Assembly: GCF_051401765.1 (NCBI RefSeq)
Contig: NW_027480566.1
Span: 124,001 to 188,000 of the forward strand
Direction of reading: 5' to 3'
Source of the DNA: Calliopsis andreniformis
Lineage: Eukaryota; Arthropoda; Insecta; Hymenoptera; Andrenidae
DNA: 64,000 nucleotides
Part shown: piece after piece, positions 47,510 to 58,700 of the stretch
Layout: each line of letters opens with the position of its first letter
Position numbering within the stretch: the stretch's first letter is position 1
Position numbers and translations under genes: made by a program
The notes under the pieces: generated by a model
Told to the model about the DNA's origin: nothing
Database searches by the model: none
The model's input: the letters and a program-made list of their open reading frames with translations, nothing else

Positions 47510-48069
47510 GATCCTTATTCCTGATCGTTGAGGCACTCTAAAACTATTAGGCTGTTTTGCTCTCTGATGCCCGTGGACCGAGAGAACGTAGAATATCGGA
47601 GCGATCGTGTCGCTCCGGAGATCGAGCGAAAAAGTTCTAATTCCCCGTTCGTGTCGCTCCGGAGCCGAGCGAAAAAATTGTAAGTCCCCGTTCGTGCCGC
47701 TCCGGAACCGAAAGTCGTCGGTTCGAAACGAGAACGTTAGATCCTTATTCCTGATGGCTGAGGCACTCTAAAACTATTAGGCTGTTTTGCTCTCTGATGC
47801 CCGTGGACCGAGAGAACGTAGAATATCGGAGCGATCGTGTCGCACCGGAGTTCGAGCGAAAAAATTCCAAGTCCCCGTTCGTGTCGCTCCGGAACCGAAT
47901 GTCGACGGAACGAAGGGACAACGGTAGATCCTTATTCCAGGTGCCCGCGGCTCTCTAAAACCATACACTTGTTGTCCTCTGTCTCTTACCTGTGTCGAGA
48001 AAATCGAGAATCATGGAGCGTTCGTGTCGCTCCGGAACCGAAAGTCGTCGGTTCGAAACGAGAACGTTA
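47510..48069 (+). repeat. Pair of units linking the 1,495-bp and 1,035-bp HORs
   Basis: The 230-bp fused unit at 47510 has CGGAGCCGAGCG (one base lost), CTAATTCCCC and CGTGCCGCTCC. The 330-bp unit at 47740 has GTCGCACCGGAG and the B2 half. Together with the unit at 47180 they match 51207-52097 at an offset of 4,027 bp before the deletion and 4,028 bp after it, sharing ACGTCAG and CGTGCCGC. Confidence 0.85.
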
Positions 48070-49104
48070 GATCCTTATTCCTGATCGTTGGGGCACTCTA
48101 AAACTATTAGGCTGTTTTGCTCTCTGATGCCCGTGGACCGAGAGAACGTAGAATATCGGAGCGATCGTGTCACTCCGGAGTTCGAGCGAAAAAATTCTAA
48201 GTCCCCGTTCGTGTCGCTCCGGAACCGAATGTCGACGGAACGAAGGGACAACGGTAGATCCTTATTCCTGGTGCTCGTGGCTCTCTAAAACCATACACTT
48301 GTTGTCCTCTGTCTCTTACCTGTGTCGAGATAATCGAGAATTATGGAGCGTTCGTGTCGCTCCGGAACCGAAAGTCGTCGGTTCGAAACGAGAACGTTAG
48401 ATCCTTATTCCTGATCGTTGAGGCACTCTAAAACTATTAGGCTGTTTTGCTCTCTGATGCCCGTGGACCGAGAGAACGTAGAATATCGGAGCGATCATGT
48501 CGCTCCGGAGTTCTTAGCGAAAAAATTCTAAGTCCCCGTTCGTGTCGCTCCGAAGGCCGAGCGAAAAAATTCTAAGTCCCCGTTCGTGTCGCTCCGGAAC
48601 CGAGTGTCGACGGAACGAAGGGACAACGGTAGATACTTATTCCTGGTGCTCGTGGCTCTCTAAAACCATACACTTGTTGTCCTCTGTCTCTTACCTGTGT
48701 CGAGATAATCGAGAATCATGGAGCGTTCGTGTCGCTCCGGAACCGAAAGTCGTCGGTTCGAAACGAGAACGTTAGATCCTTATTCCTGATCGTTGAGGCA
48801 CTCTAAAACTATTAGGCTGTTTTGCTCTCTGATGCCCGTGGACCGAGAGAACGTAGAATATCGGAGCGATCGTGTCGCTCCGGAGTTCGAGCTAAAACAT
48901 TCTAAGTCCCCGTTCGTGTCGCTCCGGAACCGAATGTCGACGGAACGAAGGGACAACGTTAGATCCTTATTCCTGGTGCTCGTGGCTCTCTAAAACCATA
49001 CACTTGTTGTCCTCTGTCTCTTACCTGTGTCGAGAAAATCGAGAATCATGGAGCGTTCGTGTCGCTCCGGAACCGAAAGTCGTCGGTTCGAAACGAGAAC
49101 GTTA
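48070..49104 (+). repeat. 1,035-bp three-unit HOR, copy 1
   Basis: Unit lengths are 330, 375, 330. The first unit carries GTGTCACTCC, the second the 375-bp marks, the third GAGCTAAAAC and ACGTTAGATCC in the half-A tail. A private change is AGATACTTATTCCTGGTG near 48,632. Confidence 0.9.
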
Positions 49105-50139
49105 GATCCTTATTCCTGATCGTTGGGGCACTCTAAAACTATTAGGCTGTTTTGCTCTCTGATGCCCGTGGACCGAGAGAACGTAGAATATCGGAGCGAT
49201 CGTGTCACTCCGGAGTTCGAGCGAAAAAATTCTAAGTCCCCGTTCGTGTCGCTCCGGAACCGAATGTCGACGGAACGAAGGGACAACGGTAGATCCTTAT
49301 TCCTGGTGCTCGTGGCTCTCTAGAACCATACACTTGTTGTCCTCTGTCTCTTACCTGTGTCGAGATAATCGAGAATTATGGAGCGTTCGTGTCGCTCCGG
49401 AACCGAAAGTCGTCGGTTCGAAACGAGAACGTTAGATCCTTATTCCTGATCGTTGAGGCACTCTAAAACTATTAGGCTGTTTTGCTCTCTGATGCCCGTG
49501 GACCGAGAGAACGTAGAATATCGGAGCGATCATGTCGCTCCGGAGTTCTTAGCGAAAAAATTCTAAGTCCCCGTTCGTGTCGCTCCGAAGGCCGAGCGAA
49601 AAAATTCTAAGTCCCCGTTCGTGTCGCTCCGGAACCGAGTGTCGACGGAACGAAGGGACAACGGTAGATCCTTATTCCTGGTGCTCGTGGCTCTCTAAAA
49701 CCATACACTTGTTGTCCTCTGTCTCTTACCTGTGTCGAGATAATCGAGAATCATGGAGCGTTCGTGTCGCTCCGGAACCGAAAGTCGTCGGTTCGAAACG
49801 AGAACGTTAGATCCTTATTCCTGATCGTTGAGGCACTCTAAAACTATTAGGCTGTTTTGCTCTCTGATGCCCGTGGACCGAGAGAACGTAGAATATCGGA
49901 GCGATCGTGTCGCTCCGGAGTTCGAGCTAAAACATTCTAAGTCCCCGTTCGTGTCGCTCCGGAACCGAATGTCGACGGAACGAAGGGACAACGTTAGATC
50001 CTTATTCCTGGTGCTCGTGGCTCTCTAAAACCATACACTTGTTGTCCTCTGTCTCTTACCTGTGTCGAGAAAATCGAGAATCATGGAGCGTTCGTGTCGC
50101 TCCGGAACCGAAAGTCGTCGGTTCGAAACGAGAACGTTA
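49105..50139 (+). repeat. 1,035-bp three-unit HOR, copy 2
   Basis: The same three units repeat with all marks of copy 1. The visible differences are few, for example CTCTAGAACC near 49,320 where copy 1 has CTCTAAAACC. Confidence 0.9.
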
Positions 50140-53100
50140 GATCCTTATTCCTGATGGCTGAGGCACTCTAAAACTATTAGGCTGTTTTGCTCTCTGATGC
50201 CCGTGGACCGAGAGAACGTAGAATATCGGAGCGATCGTGTCGCTCCGGAGATCGAGCGAAAAAGTTCTAAGTCCCCGTTCGTGTCGCTCCGGAGCCCGAG
50301 CGAAAAAATTGAAAGTCCCCGTTCGTGTCGCTCCGGAACCGAAAGTCGTCGGTTCGAAACGAGAACGTTAGATCCTTATTCCTGATCGTTGAGGCACTCT
50401 AAAACTATTAGGCTGTTTTGCTCTCTGATGCCCGTGGACCGAGAGAACGTAGAATATCGGAGCGATCGTGTCGCTCCGGAGTTCGAGCGAAAAAGTTCTA
50501 AGTCCCCGTTCGTGTCGCTCCGGAGCCCGAGCGAAAAAATTGTAAGTCCCCGTTCGTGTCGCTCCGGAACCGAATGTCGACGGAACGAAGGGACAACGGT
50601 AGATCCTTATTCCTGGTGCTCGTGGCTCTCTAAAACCATACACTTGTTGTCCTCTGTCTCTTACCTGTGTCGAGATAATCGAGAATCATGGAGCGTTCGT
50701 GTCGCTCCGGAACCGAAAGTCGTCGGTTCGAAACGAGAAGGTTAGATCCTTATTCCTGATCGTTGAGGCACTGTAAAACTATTAGGCTGTTTTGCTCTCT
50801 GATGCCCGTGGACCGAGAGAACGTAGAATATCGGAGCGATCGAGTCGCTCCGGAGTTCGAGCGAAAAAGTTCTAAGTCCCCGTTCGTGTCGCTCCGGAGC
50901 CCGAGCGAAAAAATTGTAAGTCCCCGTTCGTGTCGCTCCGGAACCGAAAGTCGTCGGTTCGAAACGAGAACGTTAGATCCTTATTCCTGATGGTTGAGGC
51001 ACTCTAAAACTATTAGGCTGTTTTGCTCTCTGATGCCCGTGGACCGAGAGACCGTAGAATATCGGAGCGATCGTGTCGCTCCGGAGATCGAGCGAAATAG
51101 TTCTAAGTCCCCGTTCGTGTCGCTCCGGAGCCCGAGCGAAAAAATTGTAAGTCCCCGTTCGTGTCGCTCCGGAACCGAAAGTCGTCGGTTCGAAACGAGA
51201 ACGTTAGATCCTTATTCCTGATGGCTGAGGCACTCTAAAACTATTAGGCTGTTTTGCTCTCTGATGCCCGTGGACCGAGAGAACGTAGAATATCGGAGCG
51301 ATCGTGTCGCTCCGGAGTTCGAGCGAAAAAATTCCAAGTCCACGTTCGTGTCGCTCCGGAACCGAATGTCGACGGAACGAAGGGACAACGATAGATCCTT
51401 ATTCCTGGAGCTCGTGGCTCTCTAAAGCCATACACTTGTTGTCCTCTGTCTCTTACCTGTGTCGAGATAATCGAGAATCATGGAGCGTTCGTGTCGCTCC
51501 GGAACCGAAAGTCGTCGGTTCGAAACGAGAACGTCAGATCCTTATTCCTGATCGTTGAGGCACTCTAAAACTATTAGGCTGTTTTGCTCTCTGATGCCCG
51601 TGGACCGAGAGAACGTAGAATATCGGAGCGATCGTGTCGCTCCGGAGATCGAGCGAAAAAGTTCTAAGTCCCCGTTCGTGTCGCTCCGGAGCCCGAGCGA
51701 AAAAATTGTAAGTCCCCGTTCGTGCCGCTCCGGAACCGAAAGTCGTCGGTTCGAAACGAGAACGTTAGATCCTTATTCCTGATGGCTGAGGCACTCTAAA
51801 ACTATTAGGCTGTTTTGCTCTCTGATGCCCGTGGACCGAGAGAACGTAGAATATCGGAGCGATCGTGTCGCTCCGGAGTTCGAGCGAAAAAATTCCAAGT
51901 CCCCGTTCGTGTCGCTCCGGAACCGAATGTCGATGGAACGAAGGGACAACGGTAGATCCTTATTCCAGGTGCCCGCGGCTCTCTAAAACCATACACTTGT
52001 TGTCCTCTGTCTCTTACCTGTGTCGAGAAAATCGAGAATCATGGAGCGTTCGTGTCGCTCCGGAACCGAAAGTCGTCGGTTCGAAACGAGAACGTTAGAT
52101 CCTTATTCCTGATCGTTGAGGCACTCTAAAACTATTAGGCTGTTTTGCTCTCTGATGCCCGTGGACCGAGAGACCGTAGAATATCGGAGCGATCGTGTCG
52201 CTCCGGAGTTCGAGCGAAAAAGTTCTAAGTCCCCGTTCGTGTCGCTCCGGAGCCCGAGCGAAAAAATTGTAAGTCCCCGTTCGTGTCGCTCCGGAACCGA
52301 ATGTCGACGGAACGAAGGGACAACGGTAGATCCTTATTCCTGGTGCTCGTGGCTCTCTAAAACCATACACTTGTTGTCCTCTGTCTCTTACCTGTGTCGA
52401 GATAATCGAGAATTATGGAGCGTTCGTGTCGCTCCGGAACCGAAAGTCGTCGGTTCGAAACGAGAACGTTAGATCCTTATTCCTGATCGTTGAGGCACTC
52501 TAAAACTATTAGGCTGTTTTGCTCTCTGATGCCCGTGGACCGAGAGAACGTAGAATATCGGAGCGATCGTGTCGCTCCGGAGTTCGAGCGAAAAAGTTCT
52601 AAGTCCCCGTTCGTGTCGCTCCGGAGCCCGAGCGAAAAAATTGTAAGTCCCCGTTCGTGTCGCTCCGGAACCGAAAGTCGTCGGTTCGAAACGAGAACGT
52701 TAGATCCTTATTCCTGATGGCTGAGGCACTCTAAAACTATTAGGCTGTTTTGCTCTCTGATGCCCGTGGACCGAGAGAACGTAGAATGTCGGAGCGATCG
52801 TGTCGCTCCGGAGTTCGAGCGAGAAAATTCTAAGTCCCCAGTCGTGTCGCTCCGGAGCCCGAGCGAAAAAATTCTAAGTCCCCGTTCGTGTCGCTCCGGA
52901 ACCGAATGTCGACGGAACGAAGGGACAACGGTAGATCCTTATTCCTGGTGCTCGTGGCTCTCTAAAACCATACATTTGTTGTCCTCTGTCTCTTACCTGT
53001 GTCGAGATAATCGAGAATCATGGAGCGTTCGTGTCGCTCCGGAACCGAAAGTCGTCGGTTCGAAACGAGAACGTTAGATCCTTATTCCTGATCGTTGAGG

Positions 53101-53911
53101 CACTCTAAAACTATTAGGCTGTTTTGCTCTCTGATGCCCGTGGACCGAGAGAACGTAGAATATCGGAGCGATCGTGTCGGTCCGGAGTTCGAGCGAAAAA
53201 ATTCTATGTCCCCGTTCGTGTCGCTCCGGAGCCCGAGCGAAAAAATTCAAAGTGCCCGTTCGTGTCGCTCCGGAACCGAATGTCGACGGAACGAAGGGAC
53301 AACGGTAGATCCTTATTCCTGGTGCTCGCGGCTCTCTAAAACCATACACTTGTTGTCCTCTGTCTCTTACCTGTGTCGAGAAAATCGAGAATCATGGAGC
53401 GTTCGTGTCGCTCCGGAACCGAAAGTCGTCGGTTCGAAACGAGAACGTTAGATCCTTATTCCTGATCGTTGAGGCACTCTAAAACTATTAGGCTGTTTTG
53501 CTCTCTGATGCCCGTGGACCGAGAGAACGTAGAATGTCGGAGCGATCGTGTCGCTCCGGAGTTCGAGCGAAAAAATTCTAAGTCCCCGTTCGTGTCGCTC
53601 CGGAGCCCGAGCGAAAAAATTCTAAGTCCCCGTTCGTGTCGCTCCGGAACCAAATGTCGACGGAACGAAGGGACAACGGTAGATCCTTATTCCTGGTGCT
53701 CGCGGCTCTCTAAAACCATACACTTGTTGTCCTCTGTCTCTTACCTGTGTCGAGAAAATCGAGAATCATGGAGCGTTCGTGTCGCTCCGGAACCGAAAGT
53801 CGTCGGTTCGAAACGAGAGCGTTAGATCCTTATTCCTGATCGTTGAGGCACTCTAAAACTATTAGGCTGTTTTGCTCTCTGATGCCCGTGGACCGAGAGA
53901 ACGTAGAATAT

Positions 53912-53932
53912 CGGAGCGATCGTGTCGCTCCG
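53912..53932. repeat. Perfect 8-bp inverted repeat (hairpin) of half A
   Basis: The arms CGGAGCGA and TCGCTCCG are exact reverse complements around a five-base loop, TCGTG, centred on base 98 of the unit. The loop differs in some copies: TCATG in the 375-bp units, TCGTT in several units at 18 kb and 33-37 kb, and TCGAG near 50.84 kb. Arms are intact in most units, but single-base breaks exist near 2.13, 2.85, 5.03, 10.64, 39.9, 48.2, 57.29 and 61.88 kb. A dyad like this could bind a dimeric protein or form a cruciform; no function is shown. Confidence 0.8.
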
Positions 53933-54020
53933 GAGTTCGAGCGAAAAAGTTCTAAGTCCCCGTTCGTGTCGCTCCGGAGCCCGAGCGAAAAAATTGTAAG
54001 TCCCCGTTCGTGTCGCTCCG
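53933..54020 (+). repeat. Pair of 44-bp sub-repeats inside half A
   Basis: The two 44-mers are 53933-53976 (opening GAGTTCGAGCG) and 53977-54020 (opening GAGCCCGAGCG). Each has an A-rich core followed by CTAAGTCCCC or GTAAGTCCCC and ends in GTTCGTGTCGCTCCG. The number per unit sets the length class: one in 330 and 187 units, two in 374 and 231 units, three in 417-418 units. The end of the 44-mer matches half B (GTTCGTG) rather than half A (GATCGTG). Its beginning resembles the B tail (TTCGA..CGA). I infer that it arose from a slipped or deleted piece of B, but the similarity is short. Confidence 0.9.
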
Positions 54021-54055
54021 GAACCGAATGTCGACGGAACGAAGGGACAACGGTA

Positions 54056-54198
54056 GATCCTTATTCCTGGTGCTCGTGGCTCTCTAAAACCATACACTTG
54101 TTGTCCTCTGTCTCTTACCTGTGTCGAGATAATCGAGAATTATGGAGCGTTCGTGTCGCTCCGGAACCGAAAGTCGTCGGTTCGAAACGAGAACGTTA
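54056..54198 (+). repeat. Half-monomer B (143 bp, no 44-mer)
   Basis: Half B opens with GATCCTTATTCCTGGTGCTC and never carries a 44-mer. Its front has a pyrimidine-rich stretch (TTGTCCTCTGTCTCTTACC) and ends in a weaker inverted repeat, GGAGCG-N7-CGCTCC. Its tail holds the palindrome TTCGAA inside GGTTCGAAAC. Sub-types recur along the array: B2 with CAGGTGCCCGCGG and usually GAGAAAATCGAG (creates CCGCGG), B3 with CTGGAGCTCGTGG and CTCTAAAGCC (creates GAGCTC), and a left-end type with TTCTCCTCTG and/or GACGTCGG. Confidence 0.9.
54180..54188 (+). other. B-box-like GTTCGAAAC in the half-B tail
   Basis: GTTCGAAAC fits the short consensus of the RNA polymerase III internal B box (GWTCRANNC). It is present in nearly all units because it lies in the B tail, which fused 231 and 187 units also keep. 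No properly placed A box precedes it at tRNA-like spacing, so a Pol III gene is not supported. It could equally be just a palindrome (TTCGAA) conserved by homogenisation. Confidence 0.35.
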
Positions 54199-55793
54199 GA
54201 TCCTTATTCCTGATCGTTGAGGCACTCTAAAACTATTAGGCTGTTTTGCTCTCTGATGCCCGTGGACCGAGAGAACGTAGGATATCGGAGCGATCATGTC
54301 GCTCCGGAGTTCTTAGCGAAAAAATTCAAAGTGCCCGTTCGTGTCGCTCCGGAACCGAATGTCGACGGAACGAAGGGACAACGGTAGATCCTTATTCCTG
54401 GTGCTCGTGGCTCTCTAAAACCATACACTTGTTGTCCTCTGTCTCTTACCTGTGTCGAGATAATCGAGAATCATGGAGCGTTCGTGTCGCTCCGGAACCG
54501 AAAGTCATCGTTTCGAAACGAGAACGTTAGATACTTATTCCTGATCGTAGAGGACTCTAAAACTATTAGGCTGTTTTGCTCTCTGATGCCCGTGGACCGA
54601 GAGAACGTAGAATATCGGAGCGATCGTGTCGCTCCGGAGATCGAGCGAAAAAGTTCTAAGTCCCCGTTCGTGTCGCTCCGGAGCCCGAGCGAAAAAATTG
54701 TAAGTCCCCGTTCGTGTCGCTCCGGAACCGAAAGTCGTCTGTTCGAAACGAGAACGTTAGATCCTTATTCCTGATGGCTGAGGCACTCTAAAACTATTAG
54801 GCTGTTTTGCTCCCTGATGCCCGTGGACCGAGAGAACGTAGAATATCGGAGCGATCGTGTCGCTCCGGAGTTCGAGCGAAAAAATTCTAAGTCCCCGTTC
54901 GTGTCGCTCCGGAACCGAATGTCGACGGAACGAAGGGACAACGGTAGATCCTTATTCCAGGTGCCCGCGGCTCTCTAAAACCATACACTTGTTGTCCTCT
55001 GTCTCTTACCTGTGTCGAGAAAATCGAGAATCATGGAGCGTTCGTGTCGCTCCGGAACCGAAAGTCGTCGGTTCGAAACGAGAACGTTAGATCCTTATTC
55101 CTGATCGTTGAGGCACTCTAAAACTATTAGGCTGTTTTGCTCTCTGATGCCCGTGGACCGAGAGAACGTGGAATATCGGAGCGATCGTGTCGCTCCGGAG
55201 TTCGAGCGAAAAAATTCCAAGTCCCCGTTCGTGTCGCTCCGGAACCAAATGTCGACGGAACGAAGGGACAACGGTAGATCCTTATTCCTGGTGCTCGCGG
55301 CTCTCTAAAACCATACACTTGTTGTCCTCTGTCTCTTACCTGTGTCGAGAAAATCGAGAATCATGGAGCGTTCGTGTCGCTCCGGAACCGAAAGTCGTCG
55401 GTTCGAAACGAGAACGTTAGATCCTTATTCCTGATCGTTGAGGCACTCTAAAACTATTAGGCTGTTTTGCTCTCTGATGCCCGTGGACCGAGAGAACGTA
55501 GAATATCGGAGCGATCGTGTCGCTCCGGAGTTCGAGCGAAAAAGTTCTAAGTCCCCGTTCGTGTCGCTCCGGAGCCCGAGCGAAAAAATTGTAAGTCCCC
55601 GTTCGTGTCGCTCCGGAACCGAATGTCGACGGAACGAAGGGACAACGGTAGATCCTTATTCCTGGTGCTCGTGGCTCTCTAAAACCATACACTTGTTGTC
55701 CTCTGTCTCTTACCTGTGTCGAGATAATCGAGAATTATGGAGCGTTCGTGTCGCTCCGGAACCGAAAGTCGTCGGTTCGAAACGAGAACGTTA

Positions 55794-58700
55794 GATCCTT
55801 ATTCCTGATCGTTGAGGCACTCTAAAACTATTAGGCTGTTTTGCTCTCTGATGCCCGTGGACCGAGAGAACGTAGAATATCGGAGCGATCATGTCGCTCC
55901 GGAGTTCTTAGCGAAAAAATTCTAAGTCCCCGTTCGTGTCGCTCCGAAGGCCGAGCGAAAAAATTCTAAGTCCCCGTTCGTGTCGCTACGGAACCGAATG
56001 TCGTCGGAACGAAGGGACAACGGTAGATCCTTATTCCTGGTGCTCGTGGCTCTCTAAAACCATACACTTGTTGTCCTCTGTCTCTTACCTGTGTCGAGAT
56101 AATCGAGAATCATGGAGCGTTCGTGTCGCTCCGGATCCGAAAGTCATCGGTTCGAAACGAGAACGTTAGATCCTTATTCCTGATCGTTGAGGCACTCTAA
56201 AACTATTAGGCTGTTTTGCTCTCTGATGCCCGTGGACCGAGAGAACGTAGAATATCGGAGCGATCGTGTCGCTCCGGAGTTCGAGCTAAAACATTCTAAG
56301 TCCCCGTTCGTGTCGCTCCGGAACCGAATGTCGACGGAACGAAGGGACAACGGTAGATCCTTATTCCTGGTGCTCGTGGCTCTCTAAAACCATACACTTG
56401 TTGTCCTCTGTCTCTTACCTGTGTCGAGATAATCGAGAATCATGGAGCGTTCGTGTCGCTCCGGAACCGAAAGTCGTCGGTTCGAAACGGGAACGTTAGA
56501 TCCTTATTCCTGATCGTTGAGGCACTCTAAAACTATTAGGCTGTTTTGCTCTCTGATGCCCGTGGACCGAGAGAACGTAGAATATCGGAGCGATCGTGTC
56601 GCTCCGGAGTTCGAGCGAAAAAATTCCAAGTCCCCGTTCGTGTCGCTACGGAACCGAATGTCGTCGGAACGAAGGGACAACGGTAGATCCTTATTCCTGG
56701 TGCTCGTGGCTCTCTAAAACCATACACTTGTTGTCCTCTGTCTCTTACCTGTGTCGAGATAATCGAGAATCATGGAGCGTTCGTGTCGCTCCGGAACCGA
56801 AAGTCGTCGGTTCGAAACGAGAACGTTAGATTCTTATTCCTGATCGTTGAGGCACTCTAAAACTATTAGGCTGTTTTGCTCTCTGATGCCCGTGGACCGA
56901 GAGAACGTAGAATGTCGGAGCGATCGTGTCGCTCCAGAGTTCGAGCGAGAAAATTCTAAGTCCCCGGTCGTGTCGCTCCGGAGCCCGAGCGAAAAAATTC
57001 TAAGTCCCCGTTCGTGTCGCTCCGGAACCGAATGTCGACGGAACGAAGGGACAACGGTAGATCCTTATTCCTGGTGCTCGTGGCTCTCTAAAACCATACA
57101 CTTGTTGTCCTCTGTCTCTTACCTGTGTCGAGATAATCGAGAATCATGGAGCGTTCGTGTCGCTCCGGAACCGAAAGTCGTCGGTTCGAAACGAGAACGT
57201 TAGATCCTTATTCCTGATCGTTGAGGCACTGTAAAACTATTAGGCTGTTTTGCTCTCTGATGCCCGTGGACCGAGAGAACGTAGAATATCGGAACGATCA
57301 TGTCGCTCCGGAGTTCTTAGCGAAAAAATTCTAAGTCCCCGGTCGTGTCGCTCCGAAGGCCGAGCGAAAAAATTCTAAGTCCCCGTTCGTGTCGCTACGG
57401 AACCGAATGTCGTCGGAACGAAGGGACAACGGTAGATCCTTATTCCTGGTGCTCGTGGCTCTCTAAAACCATACACTTGTTGTCCTCTGTCTCTTACCTG
57501 TGTCGAGATAATCGAGAATCATGGAGCGTTCGTGTCGCTCCGGAACCGAAAGTCGTCGGTTCGAAACGAGAACGTTAGATTCTTATTCCTGATCGTTGAG
57601 GCACTCTAAAACTATTAGGCTGTTTTGCTCTCTGATGCCCGTGGACCGAGAGAACGTAGAATGTCGGAGCGATCGTGTCGCTCCGGAGTTCGAGCGAGAA
57701 AATTCTAAGTCCCCGGTCGTGTCGCTCCGGAGCCCGAGCGAAAAAATTGTAAGTCCCCGTGCGTGTCGCTCCGGAACCGAAAGTCGTCGGTTCGAAACGA
57801 GAACGTTAGATCCTTATTCCTGATGGCTGAGGCACTCTAAAACTATTAGGCTGTTTCGCTCTCTGATGCCCGTGGACCGAGAGAACGTAGAATATCGGAG
57901 CGATCGTGTCGCTCCGGAGTTCGAGCGAAAAAATTCCAAGTCCCCGTTCGTGTCGCTCCGGAACCGAATGTCGACGGAACGAAGGGACAACGATAGATCC
58001 TTATTCCTGGAGCTCGTGGCTCTCTAAAGCCATACACTTGTTGTCCTCTGTCTCTTACCTGTGTCGAGATAATCGAGAATCATGGAGCGTTCGTGTCGCT
58101 CCGGAACCGAAAGTCGTCGGTTCGAAACGAGAACGTCAGATCCTTATTCCTGATCGTTGAGGCACTCTAAAACTATTAGGCTGTTTTGCTCTCTGATGCC
58201 CGTGGACCGAGAGACCGTAGAATATCGGAGCGATCGTGTCGCTCCGGAGTTCGAGCGAAAAAGTTCTAAGTCCCCGTTCGTGTCGCTCCGGAGCCCGAGC
58301 GAAAAAATTGTAAGTCCCCGTTCGTGTCGCTCCGGAACCGAATGTCGACGGAACGAAGGGACAACGGTAGATCCTTATTCCTGGTGCTCGTGGCTCTCTA
58401 AAACCATACGCTTGTTGTCCTCTGTCTCTTACCTGTGTCGAGATAATCGAGAATTATGGAGCGTTCGTGTCGCTCCGGAACCGAAAGTCGTCGGTTCGAA
58501 ACGAGAACGTTAGATCCTTATTCCTGATCGTTGAGGCACTCTAAAACTATTAGGCTGTTTTGCTCTCTGATGCCCGTGGACCGAGAGAACGTAGAATATC
58601 GGAGCGATCGTGTCGCTCCGGAGTTCGAGCGAAAAAGTTCTAAGTCCCCGTTCGTGTCGCTCCGGAGCCCGAGCGAAAAAATTGTAAGTCCCCGTTCGTG

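Larger units (their letters stand above)
53825..54055 (+). repeat. Half-monomer A (143 bp core carrying 44-mers)
   Basis: Half A consists of a 108-bp front and a 35-bp tail, identical in length to the parts of half B, with the 44-mers inserted between them. An ungapped by-eye comparison of consensus A (without 44-mers) and B gives 75/108 matches in the front and 27/35 in the tail, 102/143 overall. The best-conserved stretches are the first ten bases, the CGTGTCGCTCCGGAACCGAA region and the tail. Half A is distinguished from B by GATCGTTGAGG or GATGGCTGAGG after the opening, by the perfect hairpin, and by the SalI-type GTCGAC in its tail. Confidence 0.9.
53825..54198 (+). repeat. Reference 374-bp unit (half A with two 44-mers + half B)
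   Basis: This copy is close to consensus and serves as the map of a unit. Half A is 53825-54055: a 108-bp front (53825-53932) ending in a hairpin, two 44-bp sub-repeats (53933-53976 and 53977-54020), and a 35-bp tail (54021-54055) that holds GTCGAC. Half B is 54056-54198: a 108-bp front ending in CGCTCCG and a 35-bp tail with GGTTCGAAAC. Both halves open with GATCCTTATTCCTG. The sequence CGTGTCGCTCCGGA occurs four times per unit, spaced 44, 44, 143 and 143 bp. About 81 units in the window have this build, counting the 373- and 375-bp forms. Confidence 0.95.
50140..55793 (+). repeat. Mixed domain with a run of 374-bp units
   Basis: Unit starts: 50140, 50371, 50745, 50976, 51207, 51537, 51768, 52098, 52472, 52703, 53077, 53451, 53825, 54199, 54530, 54760, 55090, 55420. 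Four 374-bp units stand in a row at 52703-54198. The unit at 54199 (331 bp) is a 375-type unit that lost a 44-mer. The next, at 54530 (230 bp), opens with GATACTTATT and has the GAGGACTC deletion. I see no tandem HOR copy inside this stretch. Confidence 0.86.

Noticed and set aside
53962..53976. CENP-B box (TTCG-N4-A-NN-CGGG)
   Set aside because: TTCGTGTCGCTCCGG fits the first four positions but differs at the central A and at one of the final CGGG bases. No other site in the consensus unit fits better.
53978..54010. Splice donor-like GTAAGT in 44-mers and a pyrimidine tract in half B
   Set aside because: GTAAGT arises from a single C-to-G change in ATTCTAAGTCC and is present only in some units. 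There is no exon evidence.
53822..54097. Recurrent 91-codon minus-strand frame overlapping the plus-strand frame
   Set aside because: It is a mirror of the same repeat, with no start context or domain. Its sequence changes with every indel class.
53843..54199. Recurrent 118-codon plus-strand frame in most 374-bp units
   Set aside because: The frame is set by stop codons in the repeat and always ends at the TAG of ACGTTAG. It starts at TTG, differs in length in 330 and 231 units, and 44-mer changes shift it freely, so there is no selection for reading frame.
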